Source: Actinomycetes bacterium
GTDB lineage: Bacteria; Actinomycetota; Actinomycetes; Propionibacteriales; Propionibacteriaceae
Length of the DNA stretch: 32,114 nt
Direction of reading: 5' to 3'
NCBI GenBank assembly: GCA_023436925.1
Contig: JAEZHJ010000091.1
Location: forward strand, 1-32,114
In this document: piece by piece, positions 1 to 8,591 of the stretch
How positions within the stretch are numbered: position 1 is the stretch's first letter
How the letters are laid out: each line of letters opens with the position of its first letter
Program-made: the position numbers and the translations under genes
Notes under the pieces: model-generated
Database searches by the model: none
Told to the model about the DNA's origin: nothing
What the model saw: the letters and a program-made list of their open reading frames with translations, nothing else

Positions 1-37
1 CCCCCCCCCCCCGCCCCGGCCCCCCCACCTGGGGGGG
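1..37. repeat. C-rich tract with short inverted repeat
   Basis: The window opens with twelve consecutive C, then more C-rich sequence. Seven bases at 21-27 (six C and an A) pair with 30-36 (T and six G). On the minus strand this gives G runs of 7, 4 and 12, which could form a G-quadruplex. It lies beyond the terminator of the minus operon. Function is unknown. A sequence-quality artefact at a homopolymer is also possible. Confidence 0.45.
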
Positions 38-67
38 CCCGCCACGCGTCGGGTGGCCCTTGGCGAA

Positions 68-101
68 CGGGGACGTCACAGGCAGGGCAGCGACGTCCCC
101 G
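68..101 (-). terminator. Hairpin terminator of the deoxysugar minus operon
   Basis: CGGGGACGTC at 68-77 pairs perfectly with GACGTCCCCG at 92-101 around a 14-nt loop. It begins 12 nt beyond the isomerase stop codon on the minus strand. No U tract follows, as is common for hairpin terminators in high-GC actinobacteria. Confidence 0.6.
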
Positions 102-112
102 GTGAGGGTGGG

Positions 113-1759
113 TCAGAGCGCCGGAAGCACGTCCCCGGCGAGGTGGACCTGGTAGCCCATCGCCTCGAACATCGCCGCCTTGGCGACCAGCGCCTTGTCC
201 GCAGTCTCCGCGTCCGGGGCGTAGGCCACGTTGAGGTGGTTGGCCTTGTGGCGGGCCATCAGCTGGTCGCGGCCGACCCCGTGCAGGACGGCGTTCATGA
301 TCGGCCACTCCGGGTTGGTGGCGTCGAGGCGGCGCTGGACCTCCTCGGCCGGCATCTCGATGCAGGTGCCGCGGCCCAGGTCGACGTGCAGCGCGCCGTC
401 CATGATGAAGACCCGCGACCACACGATCTCGCCCGGCTTGGAGACGCCGGAGAGGGTGCCGCCGCCGAGCGGGAAGAAGTAGTACGACTGCCGCATGGAG
501 TAGGCCTTGTCATAGCCGCCCAGGTGCGAGGCGGGCACCGAGCCGGAGATCTCCAGCACCCAGACGAAGTCGTCGCCCCACTGGTCGCCCCAGCGGACGT
601 CGTGCAGGGTGGTCGCCGGGTCGAGCCCCATCGCCGTCCAGATCCGGTTGGTGACCAGGGCGTCGATCGCGACGCCCTCGTCCACCTCGTTGGCGCAGGG
701 GATCGCCTGGCCGTCGTAGAGGACGCGGGAGCCGTCGCGGGAGGTGACCGGCGGACGCTCGACGTTGTTCAGCAGTCCCTCGACCAGGTCGGAGGCGGGG
801 ACCATGTCCTTCAGGCCCTGCTGGTACTGGATGCCCACCACGTCGGCACCGAAGTCGTCGGCCATCCGGACGGCGGCGATGTACATCTTCATCTGCTGGT
901 GCAGCTGCTCGTCGGTGAGGTTCTCCTTCCAGTCGCCGTCGTTGTTGACGTGGAAGGTGAGGCCGGCGTCGTCCAGCCACTTGCGGACGGCGGCCGCCTC
1001 CTCGTCGGAGGTCTTGTTCATCTCGGCGACCAGCGCGCTCTGGGAGAGCCGCTCCTTGTAGATGCCGGCCGGGTTCATCAGCTCGTCGTCGATCAGGGCG
1101 TTGTACATGCCCATGCAGTACTCGTCGAAGACGGCGATGATCGCCTTGTCCTCCTTGAGCTGGGCGGCCAGCGCCTCGCCGAGTCGCTTCTCCTCCGACT
1201 CCGGCAGGGCCGGCAGGTCGCGGACGTGGGAGACGTCGTGGACGATCTCGCCGGTCTCGAGCCATTCGGCGAGCTTGGTGCGCGCCCACTCGTCGGTGAA
1301 GTCCTTGCTCCACAGGGTGGAGTGCTTGATGCCGGCCTTGACCATCGAGCCGTGCAGGTTGAGCATCCCGACCAGGCCGGGGAAGTCGCCGGCGAAGTTG
1401 GCCACCAGCAGGATCGGGCCCTGGTGGTCGCGCAGGCCGTGCAGGACATGGTGGCTGTACTGCCAGACCGCTTCGACGACGACCAGCGGCGCCTCCTTCG
1501 GCACGTTCTTGAACACCTGGCGGCCGTAGTGCTGGCTGTCGATGAAGCCGTGGCCGGTCTCCGGGTTGACCCCGTGGGCCCGCTTCACCGCCCAGCCGAG
1601 CGCCTCCAGGGCGGCGGCGAACTCGCCCTCCACCTGCTGCTGCATGTCCCACGTCTTGACGTTGGTGGTGAGCCTGAGGTCGCCGTTGGCGATGGTGTAC
1701 ACGGTCTTCGGCTCGGCGGCCGGACGCGGGGTGATGACAGGGAACTGATATGTGGTCAC
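113..1759 (-). CDS. Fucose-isomerase-superfamily sugar isomerase
   Basis: 548-residue cytoplasmic protein of the L-fucose/L-arabinose isomerase superfamily, which interconverts aldoses and ketoses with a divalent metal. By eye the C-terminal half aligns with E. coli FucI: the FucI metal ligands Glu337, Asp361 and His528 correspond to Glu358 (CANE), Asp387 (HDVRW) and His508 (KANH). It is shorter than FucI (about 590 residues) and the N-terminal half is hard to align, so it is a divergent member. The GTG start at 1759 is preceded by AGGAG seven bases upstream. The gene is last in the minus-strand cluster but has its own operator and probable -35 box upstream. Neighbouring fucU makes L-fucose to L-fuculose the most likely reaction. 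L-rhamnose, D-arabinose or another 6-deoxysugar is possible. The family call is firm; the substrate is inferred. Confidence 0.82.
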   Translation of the reverse strand: MTTYQFPVITPRPAAEPKTVYTIANGDLRLTTNVKTWDMQQQVEGEFAAALEALGWAVKRAHGVNPETGHGFIDSQHYGRQVFKNVPKEAPLVVVEAVWQYSHHVLHGLRDHQGPILLVANFAGDFPGLVGMLNLHGSMVKAGIKHSTLWSKDFTDEWARTKLAEWLETGEIVHDVSHVRDLPALPESEEKRLGEALAAQLKEDKAIIAVFDEYCMGMYNALIDDELMNPAGIYKERLSQSALVAEMNKTSDEEAAAVRKWLDDAGLTFHVNNDGDWKENLTDEQLHQQMKMYIAAVRMADDFGADVVGIQYQQGLKDMVPASDLVEGLLNNVERPPVTSRDGSRVLYDGQAIPCANEVDEGVAIDALVTNRIWTAMGLDPATTLHDVRWGDQWGDDFVWVLEISGSVPASHLGGYDKAYSMRQSYYFFPLGGGTLSGVSKPGEIVWSRVFIMDGALHVDLGRGTCIEMPAEEVQRRLDATNPEWPIMNAVLHGVGRDQLMARHKANHLNVAYAPDAETADKALVAKAAMFEAMGYQVHLAGDVLPAL

Positions 1760-1845
1760 AGGGTGTCTCCTAGCAGGTGGTCGCGCCGTCCCGCCGCCTC
1801 AGGCCACAGTGCCCAACAGCGGCGGTGTGCTGCCACAAAGACTCT

Positions 1846-1867
1846 CAGAAATCGATTTCACAGTCAA
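1846..1867 (-). promoter_or_regulatory. LacI-type operator and -35 box before the isomerase gene
   Basis: CAGAAATCGATTTCAC at 1846-1861 contains the 12-bp palindrome GAAATCGATTTC, with the central CG typical of LacI-family operators. The same 12-mer recurs at 8594-8605 before fucU. On the minus strand a TTGACT (-35-like) at 1867-1862 directly abuts it, so the operator would sit in the promoter spacer. The matching -10 is weak. Binding by the adjacent LacI protein would repress the isomerase. Confidence 0.75.
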
Positions 1868-1895
1868 GGTGGGAGAAGCCGGCCCAAGGGGTGGC

Positions 1896-2912
1896 TCAGC
1901 CGTTCGCGACCCGGCCCTCGATCAGTTCGCGGCCCTCGTCCTCGTCGCCGTAGACCAGGGGAAGGACCACCTCGCGGCCCGGTCCGGTGAACCCGCCGAT
2001 GCGCTCCATCAGCATGGTCGCCGCGGTCTCCCCGAGGCGTCGCGCCGGCAGGTGGGTGACCATCACGCCGACCGGGACGAGCAGCACGAGGGGGAGTCCA
2101 CCGAAGGACACCAGGCCGGTGGTCGGGGGAAGCTTGCCCGCCTCGGCCAGCACCCGGATCACGCCCGAGGCCAGCTTGTTGTTGGCCGCGAAGATGGCAT
2201 CGGGTGGCTCGGGCAGGGCGAGCAGGTCGCGGGTGGCCTGCTCCCCGCCGGCCAGGGTGTAGCTGGTCCGGATGACGAGTTCCTCCGGGGGTTCGGTCCC
2301 CGTCGCGGTCCGGTAGGCGCGCAGCCAGCCCTGGTGGCGCAGGTCGGCGGTCTCGACCTGGGTGGGCCCGCTGACGCAGGCGACCCGGGTGTAGCCGGCC
2401 TCGAACAACAGCATGGCCGCGCTGGTGGCGCCCTCCAGGTTGTCGGCCACCACCGTGTCGACCTGGTCGGTGGCCGGGTGACGGTCGACGCAGACCACCG
2501 GGACGTCCCGCTCCAGGGCCAGGCTCAGGTCGGTGGTCACGCTGCTCGGGGCGAGGATCACCCCCGCTACCGGATCGCTCACCGCCACCCGCAGGTACTC
2601 CTGCTCCTTGACCGGGTCCTCGTCGGTGTTGCACAGCATGACCGAGTAGCCGCGGGCCCGCGCGATGTCCTCCACGGCCCTTGTCATCGCGGTGAAGAAG
2701 GGGTTCTCGATGTCGGGGATCATCATCGCGATGATCTCGGAGGAGTTGGTCCGCAGCCGACGGGCGTTGCGATTGGGGACGAAGCCGAGCTCGGCCGCCG
2801 CCCGGTTCACCGCCTCGACCCGGCTCGGGGTCACCTTGATCCCGTTGAACACCCGGGACACCGTGGCCGGAGAGACCCCCGCGCGTCTGGCGACGTCGTA
2901 GATGGTGACCAC
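1896..2912 (-). CDS. LacI-family transcriptional repressor of the sugar locus
   Basis: 338-residue DNA-binding regulator. Residues about 3-24 are the LacI helix-turn-helix (TIYDVARRAGVSPATVSRVF), followed by a hinge and a periplasmic-binding-protein-like sensor domain that would bind a sugar or sugar phosphate. I chose the GTG at 2912 because the HTH begins three residues later, as in most LacI proteins, and a purine-rich GGAGAAGAGGG precedes it. An ATG at 2954 would add 14 residues and overlap the kinase gene by 23 bp. The gene lies between kinase and isomerase in the minus cluster. CG-centred palindromes before fucU, before the isomerase and before the plus operon are its likely targets. 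Because it lies inside the cluster, it is probably autoregulated. The effector is unknown. Confidence 0.9.
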   Translation of the reverse strand: MVTIYDVARRAGVSPATVSRVFNGIKVTPSRVEAVNRAAAELGFVPNRNARRLRTNSSEIIAMMIPDIENPFFTAMTRAVEDIARARGYSVMLCNTDEDPVKEQEYLRVAVSDPVAGVILAPSSVTTDLSLALERDVPVVCVDRHPATDQVDTVVADNLEGATSAAMLLFEAGYTRVACVSGPTQVETADLRHQGWLRAYRTATGTEPPEELVIRTSYTLAGGEQATRDLLALPEPPDAIFAANNKLASGVIRVLAEAGKLPPTTGLVSFGGLPLVLLVPVGVMVTHLPARRLGETAATMLMERIGGFTGPGREVVLPLVYGDEDEGRELIEGRVANG

Positions 2913-2931
2913 GGCCCTCTTCTCCTCGGGC

Positions 2932-4383
2932 TCAGAACCAGCCGGATAGTGCATGATAAGCCGCCTCGAATCGCTGCCGGTGGCTGCCCAGCAGCGCGCT
3001 GTCGGGCGATGGTTCGAACTCCGCCTCCACCACCGAGAGCCGGGCGGCGGCGGTGAAGTCGGTCAGCCCCAGCCCGACCAGCCCGGTGACTGCGGCGCCC
3101 AGGCTGTTGGCCTGGTCGGTGACGCTGCGGCGGCGGACGGGCAGGCCCCAGATGTCGCTGAGCAGCTGCAGCCAGCTGTCGCTGGCCGCACCGCCGCCGA
3201 TCACGTCCACCGGACGCCCGGCGGGCGCCAGCGGAGCCAGGCAGAGCGCGAGGTTGAACCCGACCCCCTCCAGCACCGCGCGGGCCAGGTGGGCCGGGCC
3301 GTGGTGCGGCCGCAGCCCCAGGAAAGCGCCGGACGCGGCCGCGTCCCACCAGGGCGAGCGCTCGCCGAGCAGGTAGGGCAGGAAGTACAGCCCGTCCTCG
3401 GCGGCCCGGACCTCGCCGGCGGCGGCCACCAGGTCGGGGATCGCGCCGCCGAGCACGCCCCGAAGCCACTGCAGCGAGCCGGCTCCGGTCTGGCTGGTGG
3501 CGCAGGGGGTGAACAGCCCGGGCACGACGTGGCGGAAGGTGAACGAGCGGCGCAGCGGGTCGAAGACCGGTTCAGTGGTCGTGGTGGCGAACCAGGCCGA
3601 GGTGCCCAGGCAGACGTAGCCGTTGCTGTCGGGGGCGGTGCAGCCCGCCCCGATCGAGGCCATCGGGCCGTCGCCCCCGCCGGCGACCACCCGGGTGCCG
3701 GGGCGCAGCCCCAGTTCGTCGGCCGCCTGCGGGGTCAGGGTGCCGATCACGGTGGTGGAGTCGACGATCTCGGGCCACAGCCCGGCGTCGATGCCGGCAG
3801 CGTCCAGCAGGGGCTGCGACCAGGTGCCGGCCAGCAGGTCGTAGGCGTCGGTGCTGGAGGCATCGGAATGGTCGGTGACCAGACGTCCGGTCAGCAGCAG
3901 GTTGACGTAGTCCTTGGCGACGCAGACCGCGCGGGCGGCGGCCCAGGTGTCGGGTTCGTTGTCGCGCACCCACATCAGCTTGGGCAGCGTGTAGGTCGGG
4001 GCGAAGCGGTGGCCGGTGAGCCGGTAGCCGGCGTCGGTGCCGATCTCGTCGGCCAGTGCCGTGGCCTGGGCGGTGGCCCGCTGGTCCGACCAGATCATGG
4101 CCGGACGGACGGGGCGGCGCTCGCCGTCGAGCAGGACGGCGCCCATCATCTGGCCCGAGACACAGATCCCGGCCACCTGGCCGGCCGAGCCGGGAACCGA
4201 GGACAGCAGCGACCTGGTGGCGTCCACCACGGCGCGCCACCAGTCCTGCGGATCCTGCTCGCTGGTGGTGTCGGCGGCGTAGCGGGTCGGGTAGCCGACG
4301 GTGACGGCCGCGAGCAGCCGTCCGGTGTCGTCGTGCAGGGACGCCTTGTTGCCGCTGGTGCCGAGGTCGTGCGCGATGAGCAC
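2932..4383 (-). CDS. FGGY-family carbohydrate kinase (xylulokinase-like)
   Basis: 483-residue cytoplasmic kinase that phosphorylates a ketose with ATP. The N-terminal phosphate-binding motif DLGTSGNK is at residues 6-13. The segment MIWSDQRA, the glycine-rich GGGDGPMASIGAG and the C-terminal GGGAASDSWLQLL match the two-domain FGGY fold. Length is normal for the family and overall character is closer to XylB than to rhamnulokinase. Start is GTG at 4383. It follows the substrate-binding protein gene after a 101-bp gap containing a strong hairpin, and ends 19 bp before the LacI start. It probably phosphorylates the ketose made by the isomerase (L-fuculose if the substrate is L-fucose), but the locus encodes a second FGGY kinase, so the division of labour is unclear. 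Confidence 0.88.
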   Translation of the reverse strand: MLIAHDLGTSGNKASLHDDTGRLLAAVTVGYPTRYAADTTSEQDPQDWWRAVVDATRSLLSSVPGSAGQVAGICVSGQMMGAVLLDGERRPVRPAMIWSDQRATAQATALADEIGTDAGYRLTGHRFAPTYTLPKLMWVRDNEPDTWAAARAVCVAKDYVNLLLTGRLVTDHSDASSTDAYDLLAGTWSQPLLDAAGIDAGLWPEIVDSTTVIGTLTPQAADELGLRPGTRVVAGGGDGPMASIGAGCTAPDSNGYVCLGTSAWFATTTTEPVFDPLRRSFTFRHVVPGLFTPCATSQTGAGSLQWLRGVLGGAIPDLVAAAGEVRAAEDGLYFLPYLLGERSPWWDAAASGAFLGLRPHHGPAHLARAVLEGVGFNLALCLAPLAPAGRPVDVIGGGAASDSWLQLLSDIWGLPVRRRSVTDQANSLGAAVTGLVGLGLTDFTAAARLSVVEAEFEPSPDSALLGSHRQRFEAAYHALSGWF

Positions 4384-4429
4384 GGCAGGTCCTTCCCGGA
4401 AAGTTGGTGGGTGGGGGTGGAGAGCACGA

Positions 4430-4458
4430 GGGCGGGCTGCTCGATGAGCAGCCCGCCC
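4430..4458 (-). terminator. Intercistronic hairpin between binding protein and kinase genes
   Basis: GGGCGGGCTGCTC at 4430-4442 pairs perfectly over 13 bp with 4446-4458 around a 3-nt loop. It lies 26 nt past the binding-protein stop on the minus strand. No U tract follows. It probably acts as a partial terminator or 3' stabiliser that favours transporter mRNA over the kinase, repressor and isomerase. Confidence 0.65.
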
Positions 4459-4484
4459 CCGGGCGTCAGGTCAGATCAGGTCGC

Positions 4485-5471
4485 TCACTGGTAGAGGACG
4501 GCCTTGATCTTGTCATCGTTGATGTTGTTCTTGTCGTACCAGTAGAAACCGGTGTCGACGATCTTGTCGATGGTCTCGCCGTTGATCGCCTTGACCGCCA
4601 GCTCGACGACCTGCTCGCCGATGCCGACCGGGTTCTGGGTGATCGCGCCGGCCATCAGGCCGTTGTTGATCGCGTCGATCTGGGCCTGGCCGGAGTCGAA
4701 GCCGACGACCACGAGCTTGCCCTTGGCGCCAGCCTCCTCGACGCCCTTGACGATGCCGATGGCCGAACCCTCGTTGGAGCCGAAGATGCCGGACAGGTCG
4801 GGGTTGGAGGCGATGATCGCCTTGGCGATGTCAGCCGACTTGGCCTGGTCGCCGCCGCCGTACTGCGCCTCGAGGACGGTGACGTCGGGGCAGTTGGCCT
4901 TCATGCCCTCGAGGAAGCCGTCGCGACGGTCGACGCCGGACTTGGAGACCTGGTCGTGCACGATCAGGCCGACCTTGCCCTTGCCACCGATCAGTTCGCA
5001 CATGTGCTTGGCGCCCTCAGCGGCAGCGGCCTTGTTGTCGGTGGAGGCGGTCGACAGCGGGATGTCGGAGTCGACACCGGAGTCGAAGGCGATCACCGGG
5101 ATGTTGGCGTCCTTGAACTGCTGCAGCACCGGCTCGGCCACCTTGCTGTCCAGCGCGGCGAAGCCCAGCGCGGCCGGCTTCTTCGCCAGCGCGTTGGTCA
5201 GCATCGTCATCTGGGCCTCGACCTCGGTCTCGGACGCGGGGCCCTCGAAGGTGATCTCGACACCCAGCTCCGCCGCCTTGGCGTCGGCGCCGATCTTGAC
5301 GGCCTGCCAGAACTGGTGCTGGAAGCCCTTCGAGACGATGGCGATGTACGGCTTCTCGGAACCGCCGGCGGGTGCCGAGGCGGACCCACCCGGCGCGGCC
5401 GGTGCGCTCGAACACGCCGCCAGGGAGACGGCAGCCAGAACGGCCGCTGCCCCTGCATACATCTTCCGCAT
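4485..5471 (-). CDS. Sugar ABC transporter substrate-binding lipoprotein (RbsB type)
   Basis: 328-residue binding protein of the ribose/galactose-type family (Peripla_BP_4). The N-terminus is a lipoprotein signal: basic MRKM, a hydrophobic stretch and lipobox LAAC with the acylated cysteine at residue 20, then an Ala/Pro/Gly/Ser-rich linker to about residue 38. The mature protein would be anchored on the outer face of the membrane and deliver sugar to the permease encoded 53 bp upstream. The two-lobe fold is visible in IAIVSKGFQHQFWQ (first strand) and VVVGFDSGQAQIDAI (second lobe). The ligand cannot be read from sequence. Context suggests L-fucose or a related deoxyhexose. Confidence 0.92.
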   Translation of the reverse strand: MRKMYAGAAAVLAAVSLAACSSAPAAPGGSASAPAGGSEKPYIAIVSKGFQHQFWQAVKIGADAKAAELGVEITFEGPASETEVEAQMTMLTNALAKKPAALGFAALDSKVAEPVLQQFKDANIPVIAFDSGVDSDIPLSTASTDNKAAAAEGAKHMCELIGGKGKVGLIVHDQVSKSGVDRRDGFLEGMKANCPDVTVLEAQYGGGDQAKSADIAKAIIASNPDLSGIFGSNEGSAIGIVKGVEEAGAKGKLVVVGFDSGQAQIDAINNGLMAGAITQNPVGIGEQVVELAVKAINGETIDKIVDTGFYWYDKNNINDDKIKAVLYQ

Positions 5472-5524
5472 TACTTTCTCCTTTGGTTGTGGTGCGGGAG
5501 TTTGGTGGTGGGACTACGCGCGGG

Positions 5525-6553
5525 TCAGCTGGACTGGACCCGCTTGGTGCGCAGCTGGTCGATGAAGACGGTGACCAGGATCACGATGCCGAGGATGACG
5601 TTCTGCCATTCCTGGGGCACCGAGATGATCTGGAGACCGTTGTTGATGACGGCGATGATCATGGCGCCGATCACGGTGCCGACGATCGAGCCCTTGCCGC
5701 CCGACAGGGAGGTGCCGCCGATCACCACGGCGGCGATCGCCTGCAGTTCGTAGCCGGCGCCGGTGGCCGGCTGAGCCGAGCCGAGCCGGGCGGCGATCAT
5801 GATGCCGCCCAGGGCGGTGAAGACACCGGCGAGGGCGTAGATGATGATCAGCCACTTCTTGACGTTGATGCCCGACAGGGCGGTCGCCTCCATGTTGGAG
5901 CCGATCGAGATGTCGTAGCGGCCCAGGATCGTCTTGGACAAGATGACGTAGGCGATCAGGGCGGCCACCAGCAGCACCAGCGGGGCGTTGGGGAAGCTGG
6001 GGATCAGGTTGCCGGTCGACAGCCAGATGAAGCCGGAGTGGTCGTGCAGGTCGAAGTAGATCGGCGCCTTGTTCGACACCACCAGGGCCAGGCCCTGGCA
6101 GACCAGCATCATCGCCATCGTCGCGATGAAGGGCGGCAGGCCCAGGATCGCGACGTTGGTGCCGTTGATGGCACCGATCACGGCGCCGACCAGCAGCGTC
6201 AGCAGGATGCCGAGCCACACCGGCAGGCCCATGTTGACGATGAAGGTGGCCGACATCACGGCAGTCAGGGTCATCCCGGTGCCGACTGACAGGTCGATGC
6301 CGCCGGTGATGATGACGAACGTCGCTCCCAGCGAGAGCACGCCGATCACGACCCCGGAGAACAGGATGTTCGTGATGTTGGAGTAGGTCGGGAAGACCTG
6401 CGGGCTGGCCAGCGAGAAGGCGAGGAAGATCAGCACCAGACCGGCGAGCGCAGCGAGCTGCTGGAGCCGCTGACGCCAGGCGCTGGCCTTCGCGTCGGCG
6501 GGGCCGGCGTTGGTGGTTGCGGGTGCGGTGGCACCGGGCGCGGGGGACGACAT
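5525..6553 (-). CDS. Sugar ABC transporter permease (RbsC type)
   Basis: 342-residue polytopic membrane protein of the BPD_transp_2 family, which forms the channel of ribose-type sugar importers. An Ala-rich cytoplasmic N-terminus is followed by about eight to ten hydrophobic segments, and the family motif GxxxGxxxG appears as GGTSLSGGKGSIVGTVIGA near the C-terminus. The ATG at 6553 overlaps the ATPase stop as TGATG, implying translational coupling. An in-frame GTG one codon earlier is a possible alternative start. It would work as a dimer with the two-domain ATPase and the lipoprotein encoded next to it. Confidence 0.92.
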   Translation of the reverse strand: MSSPAPGATAPATTNAGPADAKASAWRQRLQQLAALAGLVLIFLAFSLASPQVFPTYSNITNILFSGVVIGVLSLGATFVIITGGIDLSVGTGMTLTAVMSATFIVNMGLPVWLGILLTLLVGAVIGAINGTNVAILGLPPFIATMAMMLVCQGLALVVSNKAPIYFDLHDHSGFIWLSTGNLIPSFPNAPLVLLVAALIAYVILSKTILGRYDISIGSNMEATALSGINVKKWLIIIYALAGVFTALGGIMIAARLGSAQPATGAGYELQAIAAVVIGGTSLSGGKGSIVGTVIGAMIIAVINNGLQIISVPQEWQNVILGIVILVTVFIDQLRTKRVQSS

Positions 6554-8160
6554 CACTGCTGGGCTTCCTCGTCTGTCTGGATGATCGGTTCGGCTGGGTC
6601 ATGGCTGACCTGGGTGGGCTCGTCGTCCTCGCGGTGGGTGGCCAGGGCCATGATGGCTTCCTGGGTCGCCCCGGCGGCCAACGTGCCGGTGACCCGGCCG
6701 TCCGCCATCACGACGATGCGGTGCGACATCCGCAGCACCTCGGGCAGCTCGGAGGAGATCATGATGATCGACTTGCCGTCGGCGGCCAGCTGGTTGAGCA
6801 GCTGGTAGATCTCCTCCTTGGCGCCGACGTCGATGCCCCGGGTGGGCTCGTCGAAGATGAGGATGTCGCAGTCGCGGACCAGCCAGCGGGCGATGATCGC
6901 CTTCTGCTGGTTGCCACCCGAGAGGTACTTGACGAGCTGCTTGCTCGAGGGCGTCTTGATCTTCAGCAGCTGGCGGGCGTCCTCCGCAGCGGCGGCGATC
7001 GCCTTGTCGCGGACGAAGCCGAAGCGGCTGAACTTCGAGCCGATGGAGCTCACCGCGATGTTGTGGGCGACCGGCAGCGGCAGCATCAGGCCGTAGCGCT
7101 TGCGGTCCTCCGACAGGTAGCCGATGCCGTGGCGGGCGGCCTCGGCGGCGTTGCGGATGGTGACCGGCTTGCCGTTGAGGACGATCTCGCCGCCGGCCAG
7201 GGGGTCGGCCCCGACGATCGCCCGGGCGACCTCCGTCCGTCCGGCGCCCATCAGGCCGGCGAAGCCCAGAATCTCGCCCCGGTGAAGGTCGAAGCTGACC
7301 TGGCGCAGCAGGGCCTTGGTGGACAGGTTGCGCACCGACAGGATCACCGGACGGTCGTCGCGGACGTTCTCCGGGCGAGCCTCGGTGTTGATCGCGCGGC
7401 CGACCATCTTGGAGATGACCTCACGGATCGCGGTCTGCTCCATGTCCATGGTGTCGATGTAGTGGCCGTCGCGGATGACCGTGATGCGGTCGGCGATCCG
7501 CTTCAGCTCCGGCATCCGGTGGGAGATGTACACCACCCCGGTCTCCGGAGTGACGAACCGGCGGATCAGGCCGAACAGCTGTTCGACCTCGGCGTCGTTG
7601 AGGGCCGCGGTCGGCTCGTCCATGATCAGCACCTTGGCGTCGAAGGACAGCGCCTTGGCGATCTCGACCATCTGCTGCTTGGCCACGGTCAGGGTGCCGA
7701 CGACCGTGTTGGGATCGAGCGGCAGGCCCAGCGAGTCGAGCAGGTCCCGGGTCCGGGCCACCTGCGCGCCCGGCTTGGTGAAGATCCGGCCGCTGACCGT
7801 CTCGCGGCCGAGCCAGATGTTCTCCGCCACGGTCAGGTGGGGGACCAGGTTCAATTCCTGGTGGATGATCGCCAGGCCCTTCTCCTGCGCCTCGCGGGGG
7901 TTGCGCACGTCCAGCGGCTCCCCGTTCAGCCAGAAGTCACCGTCCTCGCGGTCGTAGATGCCGGTGAGCAGCTTCATCAGGGTGGATTTGCCGGCACCGT
8001 TCTCGCCGACCAGGCCGAGGACCTCGCCCTTGCGCAGGTCGAGCCGCATCCCCGAGAGCGCCTTCACGCCGGGGAAGGACTTCTCGCAGCCCTCCACCTG
8101 CAGCAGCAGGTCGGGATCGTGCGGGCGCCGCAGCACCTCGTGTTCGGTCTGGACGCTCAT
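6553..8160 (-). CDS. Sugar ABC transporter ATP-binding protein, two ABC domains (RbsA type)
   Basis: 535-residue cytoplasmic ATPase with two fused ABC cassettes, as in RbsA/MglA/XylG. Cassette 1 has Walker A GENGAGKST at residues 52-60, then VLIMDEPTAAL as Walker B. Cassette 2 has the degenerate Walker A normal for this family (GLMGAGRTE), signature LSGGNQQK and Walker B ILIFDEPTRGIDVGA. About 20 residues precede the first cassette, slightly longer than usual. The ATG at 8160-8158 overlaps the fucU stop as ATGA, so the two are likely translationally coupled. It powers uptake with the permease and binding protein downstream. Confidence 0.94.
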   Translation of the reverse strand: MSVQTEHEVLRRPHDPDLLLQVEGCEKSFPGVKALSGMRLDLRKGEVLGLVGENGAGKSTLMKLLTGIYDREDGDFWLNGEPLDVRNPREAQEKGLAIIHQELNLVPHLTVAENIWLGRETVSGRIFTKPGAQVARTRDLLDSLGLPLDPNTVVGTLTVAKQQMVEIAKALSFDAKVLIMDEPTAALNDAEVEQLFGLIRRFVTPETGVVYISHRMPELKRIADRITVIRDGHYIDTMDMEQTAIREVISKMVGRAINTEARPENVRDDRPVILSVRNLSTKALLRQVSFDLHRGEILGFAGLMGAGRTEVARAIVGADPLAGGEIVLNGKPVTIRNAAEAARHGIGYLSEDRKRYGLMLPLPVAHNIAVSSIGSKFSRFGFVRDKAIAAAAEDARQLLKIKTPSSKQLVKYLSGGNQQKAIIARWLVRDCDILIFDEPTRGIDVGAKEEIYQLLNQLAADGKSIIMISSELPEVLRMSHRIVVMADGRVTGTLAAGATQEAIMALATHREDDEPTQVSHDPAEPIIQTDEEAQQ

Positions 8161-8582
8161 GCGCCGACAACCGGGGTGACGCCCTTGCGGAAGAGCGCGT
8201 TGCCGTAGACCCGGGTTTCCCCGGTCCGGATGATCAGTTCCGCCTGCGCGGCGAGGTCGTAGAACGCGAACCGCTCCACCATCCGCAGCTCGGTGCCCTG
8301 CAGGTCGGCAGCTGCGATCAGCTCCTCCTGGACCGGCAGCAGACCGTCGGGGGACTCCATCAGGTCCAGCGCAGGTCCGTGGCTGTCGGGCACCATCACC
8401 GAGCGGATCGCCTGCAGCACCCGCGGCGAGCCGATTCCCGGCAGGTCGATCAGGTGCTTGCGAGCGAGCTTGGACGCGGTGAAGTGCGCATCAGCGACCA
8501 CCACAGCGTCGCCGTGGCCCATCTCGTCAAGCGCGAGGAGCACCCGGCCGGTGAGAAGCGGATCTAAGTTGAACAGCACCAT
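8157..8582 (-). CDS. fucU: L-fucose mutarotase FucU (RbsD/FucU family)
   Basis: 141-residue protein that interconverts alpha and beta anomers of L-fucose so the isomerase receives its preferred form. It matches E. coli FucU through the whole length: LDEMGHGDAVVVADAHF near the N-terminus, with the family histidine of ADAHF, and RFAFYDLAAQAELII then YGNALFRKGVTP at the C-terminus. FucU rather than RbsD is indicated by the RFAFY and YGN-KKGVTP-like segments. The start is ATG at 8582, but GGAGG is only two bases away. The next codon, GTG, is better spaced, so the real start may be 8579. It is the first gene of the minus operon and lies next to the shared operator. It is the strongest evidence that the locus handles L-fucose or a close analogue. 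Confidence 0.9.
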   Translation of the reverse strand: MVLFNLDPLLTGRVLLALDEMGHGDAVVVADAHFTASKLARKHLIDLPGIGSPRVLQAIRSVMVPDSHGPALDLMESPDGLLPVQEELIAAADLQGTELRMVERFAFYDLAAQAELIIRTGETRVYGNALFRKGVTPVVGA

Positions 8583-8591
8583 TGCCTCCAG

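Noticed and set aside
53..1990. Very long open frame on the plus strand opposite the isomerase gene
   Set aside because: It is a shadow of the minus-strand gene in very GC-rich DNA. Its product is a low-complexity Gly/Arg/Asp/Val sequence with no domain, and it runs through the operator region.
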